Positions 20,142-22,367 of a DNA stretch of 22,367 nt are shown here, in pieces. The position numbers and the translations under genes were made by a program. Under the pieces are notes generated by a model. It did not search any database, was not told the origin of the DNA, and worked only from the letters and a program-made list of their open reading frames with translations. Numbering within the stretch: the stretch's first letter is position 1; each line of letters starts with the position of its first letter. This stretch comes from Diplocarpon mali (taxonomy: Eukaryota > Ascomycota > Leotiomycetes > Helotiales > Drepanopezizaceae): assembly GCA_024741835.1 (NCBI GenBank), contig JAENRP010000515.1:1-22367 (forward strand), read 5' to 3'.

Positions 20142-20614
20142 CTTAACTTTAAGATTTATAAGAAGATCGACTTCCTTCGAATTGTTAAGTAAGACCTTAA
20201 AGGACGCTCTAAATCGGCAAATGCTATATTATAAGGTAACGATAAGCCTAAGAAGAGGAAGGAGCGTAGGATAAGCCCTTAAGCTTATTAGGGATGCTAC
20301 TTCTATAATAGTACTTATAATATTACTAATTATAAAGTTAAAAGGCAATTGATTAATATAGTTACTAGCTTTAATATTAAGAAGCAATTGAAGTAGAAGT
20401 TAAGAAGCAAACTGCCCTTATCCTATCAAAGGCCGCAACTATTAAGGAAAGGCAAAGGAAAAGGCTATTTAATTAAAACTTTAGTAAATACCTTTAATAA
20501 TAATAGTAGGTTATTTAAACTTAAATCTACTTTTAATAATTCAAATGATAATTATAATAAAGATACTTATATTTTAAAAGCCGATCTTTATAAGATCCTT
20601 GAATCTAATTAGTA
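20142..20614 (+). pseudogene. Element A2 gag, second part (after B)
   Basis: This resumes the frame interrupted at 14563. It contains a basic region (K-P-K-K-R-K-E-R near 20250) and a zinc-knuckle remnant at 20295-20333: C-Y-F-Y, a Tyr where His is expected, and Tyr for the last Cys; TGT to TAT and CAT to TAT are RIP-type. It ends where A3's LTR starts, preceded by TAGTA (20610-20614). Confidence 0.68.
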
Positions 20615-20809
20615 TATTAAGATAGGTAATATAGCTATTACTCCGATATATTATCATATGACCTTACTGCTTAGTCAATAGGATATTAATACATATATAG
20701 CTATAGGGAAGAAAGGGGTAACCTTCCTTCTTTAACTCTTACTAATATATCGACTATTGACCTTTAGAAGTTTCTATTACCTACTGCGCCGACTTACTTA
20801 AGCTTAATA
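20615..20809 (+). repeat. Element A3 5' LTR
   Basis: This 195-bp LTR begins TATTAAGATAGG and ends TTAATA. It is colinear with the A1 and A2 LTRs. Confidence 0.85.
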
Positions 20810-20824
20810 GGTTATAAGCCTTAG
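20810..20824 (+). other. Primer-binding site, element A3 (half tRNA-iMet)
   Basis: GGTTATAAGCCTTAG directly follows the LTR, identical to A1 and A2. The right leader stem arm AGGAAGTT is at 20884-20891. Confidence 0.75.
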
Positions 20825-20927
20825 ATAGACCGATAATAGATTATTAACTTCCCTTAGAAAGCACTTGCGCTATAACTATTAGTAGGAAGTTGAACGAGAC
20901 TTATAGTAAGAGGCGAGCAATCGGCGA

Positions 20928-21100
20928 ATAAGAGGTGTGATTCCCTATTTAGCTAACCTATGTTGCAAGAGGTATAATTCTTTGCTTTATAACCCTTTGG
21001 TACTATAAGAGGTATAATTCCTTACTTTACTATATTTCATAAGAGGTATAATTCCTTACTTTACTATATTTTATAAGAGGTATAATTCCTTGCGTTATAG
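20928..21100 (+). repeat. Leader tandem repeat, element A3 (5 units)
   Basis: There are five units against four in A1 and A2. The array is about 33 bp longer. The two middle units (TATAAGAGGTATAATTCCTTAC type) are nearly identical, pointing to a recent one-unit duplication. Confidence 0.7.
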
Positions 21101-21241
21101 TCTAAAAACCCTTTTTAATAAAAGGACATTCTCCCTATTTAATGCTTTTATAATACCTACTATTTAATCATTTTAACCTTTTAATAGGAGGAGTGCCTTT
21201 AACTATTTAATTTATTTGATTTTAATGTAATTCTATTTAAA

Positions 21242-22367
21242 ATGGCAATAGCTTCCGATTCCGATCGAAATACTAGACTTAAAGACCTTTAATTCTCTTA
21301 AAAGAACTAGCAATAATAGTTCGATGATTTAGAGCTTTACTTTAAAAGTAAAGGCATTGAAATAGCGATTTAAAAGACACTTATTAAATATATAAGAATA
21401 GCCTCTTATACTCCCTCTACCGATTTGTCTACTTCTACTTTAATAGCTAATACAACTGCTAAGGATTTGCTAAATATATTAAATAAGCTTAGCTTAAGAG
21501 CTTTAGTAGATAATAATTAAGAATCCTAAAGGCAGACTTTAAATATAGAAAAGAAGAAGGAGTATAGGCTGGCCTTAGCTAAATGTAAACTTAAGATTAA
21601 TAGAGGTTTAAGCGATAAAGACCGAGATTTTATTTGAGTTTATAATAATGCGAAGATAAGATAGGATACTTTAAAGGTAAAATACTTTTAAACAATTGCT
21701 TTTAATACTTAATATCTACTATAGTAGATTACTTTATTTTAATATAGAAAAGATAAAGATAGTAAGGATATAGATATAAATATAGATTCTATTTAATCTA
21801 TATTATATAAAGTAAGAAGGAGAGTAAGAGCTATAGATCTTAGGATAGTTATGACTTTTAAAGAAACTTAGCTTTTTAATTTCCTACTTAATAGCCTCCC
21901 TTTTAAATTCGCTATTATAAAATAATCTCTTTTTATCTAACCTAACCTTAAGATCTATAAGAAGATCGACCTCCTTTAAACTATTGAGTAAGACCTTAAA
22001 GGACGCTTTAAATTAGCAAATACTGCGTTATAAGGCAATAATAAGCCTAAGAAGAGAAAGGAGCGTAGGATAAGCCCTTAAGCTTATTAGAGATGCTACT
22101 TCTATAATAGTGCTTATAATATTACTAATTGTAAAGTTAAAAGGCAATTGATTAATATAGTTGCTAGCTTTAATATTAAAAAGCAATCGAAGCAGAAGTT
22201 AAGAAGCAAACTGCCCTTATCCTATTAAAGGCTGCAACTACTAAGGAAAGGTAAAGGAAAAGGCTATTTAGCTAAAACTTTAGTAGATACCTTTAATAAG
22301 AATAATAGGTTATTTAAATTTGAATCTACTTTTAATAATTTAAATAATAATTATAATAAAGATACTT
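21242..22367 (+). pseudogene. Element A3 gag, RIP-degraded, 3' end outside window
   Basis: ATG at 21242 starts M-A-I-A-S-D-S-D-R-N, the only A copy with its start codon intact. About 375 codons are visible, with TAA/TAG stops from Gln codons. The order is a capsid-like N-terminal half, a Lys/Arg-rich segment, then a zinc-knuckle remnant at 22094-22132 in which the first Cys (TGC) and last Cys (TGT) survive and the middle Cys and His positions read Tyr. Spacing is C-x2-Y-x3-Y-x4-C, one residue short of the usual C-x2-C-x4-H-x4-C. Pol would follow outside the window. Confidence 0.72.

Larger units (their letters stand above)
13271..20614 (+). mobile_element. Element A2: 5' part of a second A copy, nested in A1 and split by element B
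   Basis: Sequence of the A family runs from 13271 to 14563, is interrupted by element B (14564-20136 plus one TCTAA), and resumes at 20142-20614, where A3's LTR begins. Without B the A2 portion is about 1.77 kb: LTR, primer site, leader, gag through the zinc knuckle. Five bases before it are AAATA (13266-13270). The right end is outside the window. Confidence 0.78.
20615..22367 (+). mobile_element. Element A3: 5' part of a third A copy, nested in A2, runs off the window
   Basis: The order is LTR, primer site, leader and gag in the same orientation as A1 and A2. It is colinear with both over its whole length. The expected left target duplication is TAGTA. The right end is not in the window. 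Confidence 0.8.

Noticed and set aside
1..22367. A novel defence or biosynthetic system
   Set aside because: All recognisable coding remnants are retroelement gag-pol apart from one unknown pseudogene; nothing supports an operon-like or clustered system.

Overview
The window shows no intact gene. It is a block of AT-rich heterochromatin from what is most likely a filamentous ascomycete (Pezizomycotina). It is built from nested, inactivated LTR retrotransposons of the Ty1/Copia superfamily. The fungal call rests on the mutation pattern. Old coding frames run for kilobases with almost no indels but are riddled with TAA and TAG where Gln codons would stand, and repeat copies differ almost only by C/T and G/A transitions. 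CpA and TpG have largely become TpA. This is the signature of repeat-induced point mutation (RIP).

Layout. 1-1912 is a 637-codon degenerate frame of unknown product, entering from the left. 1913-2269 is AT-rich and gene-free. 2270-3586 holds part of an old Copia element (called D here): a gag-side fragment plus a 200-bp piece of the same sequence in inverted orientation. 3587-11197 is a complete Copia element (C) with 197-bp LTRs, a 5-bp target duplication (ATAAG), a primer site, one uninterrupted 1894-codon gag-pol frame, and a 1.5-kb non-coding tail with trinucleotide-rich islands. 11198-11896 is the other half of D (protease and gag-pre-integrase zinc region). D's reading frame is restored exactly when C and one duplication are removed.

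11897-22367 holds three same-orientation copies of a third family (A1, A2, A3). Each has a 195-bp LTR, primer site, leader and gag. A2 starts inside A1's gag and A3 starts inside A2's gag. A2's gag is also split by a second complete Copia element (B, 14564-20136; 247-bp LTRs, target duplication TCTAA). The right-hand parts of A1, A2 and A3 lie beyond the window. Inferred order of arrival: D, then C and A1; then A2 in A1; then B and A3 in A2.

Elements A, B and C all place the same primer site, GGTTATAAGCC or close to it, directly after the 5' LTR. It reads as a RIP-altered complement of the anticodon region of initiator tRNA-Met, i.e. Copia-type half-tRNA priming. A second theme is a 23-bp GC-rich motif found nine times, in both orientations, inside two unrelated coding frames and in non-coding DNA. 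It behaves like a tiny dispersed repeat. I found no tRNA, rRNA, CRISPR array or functional host gene.
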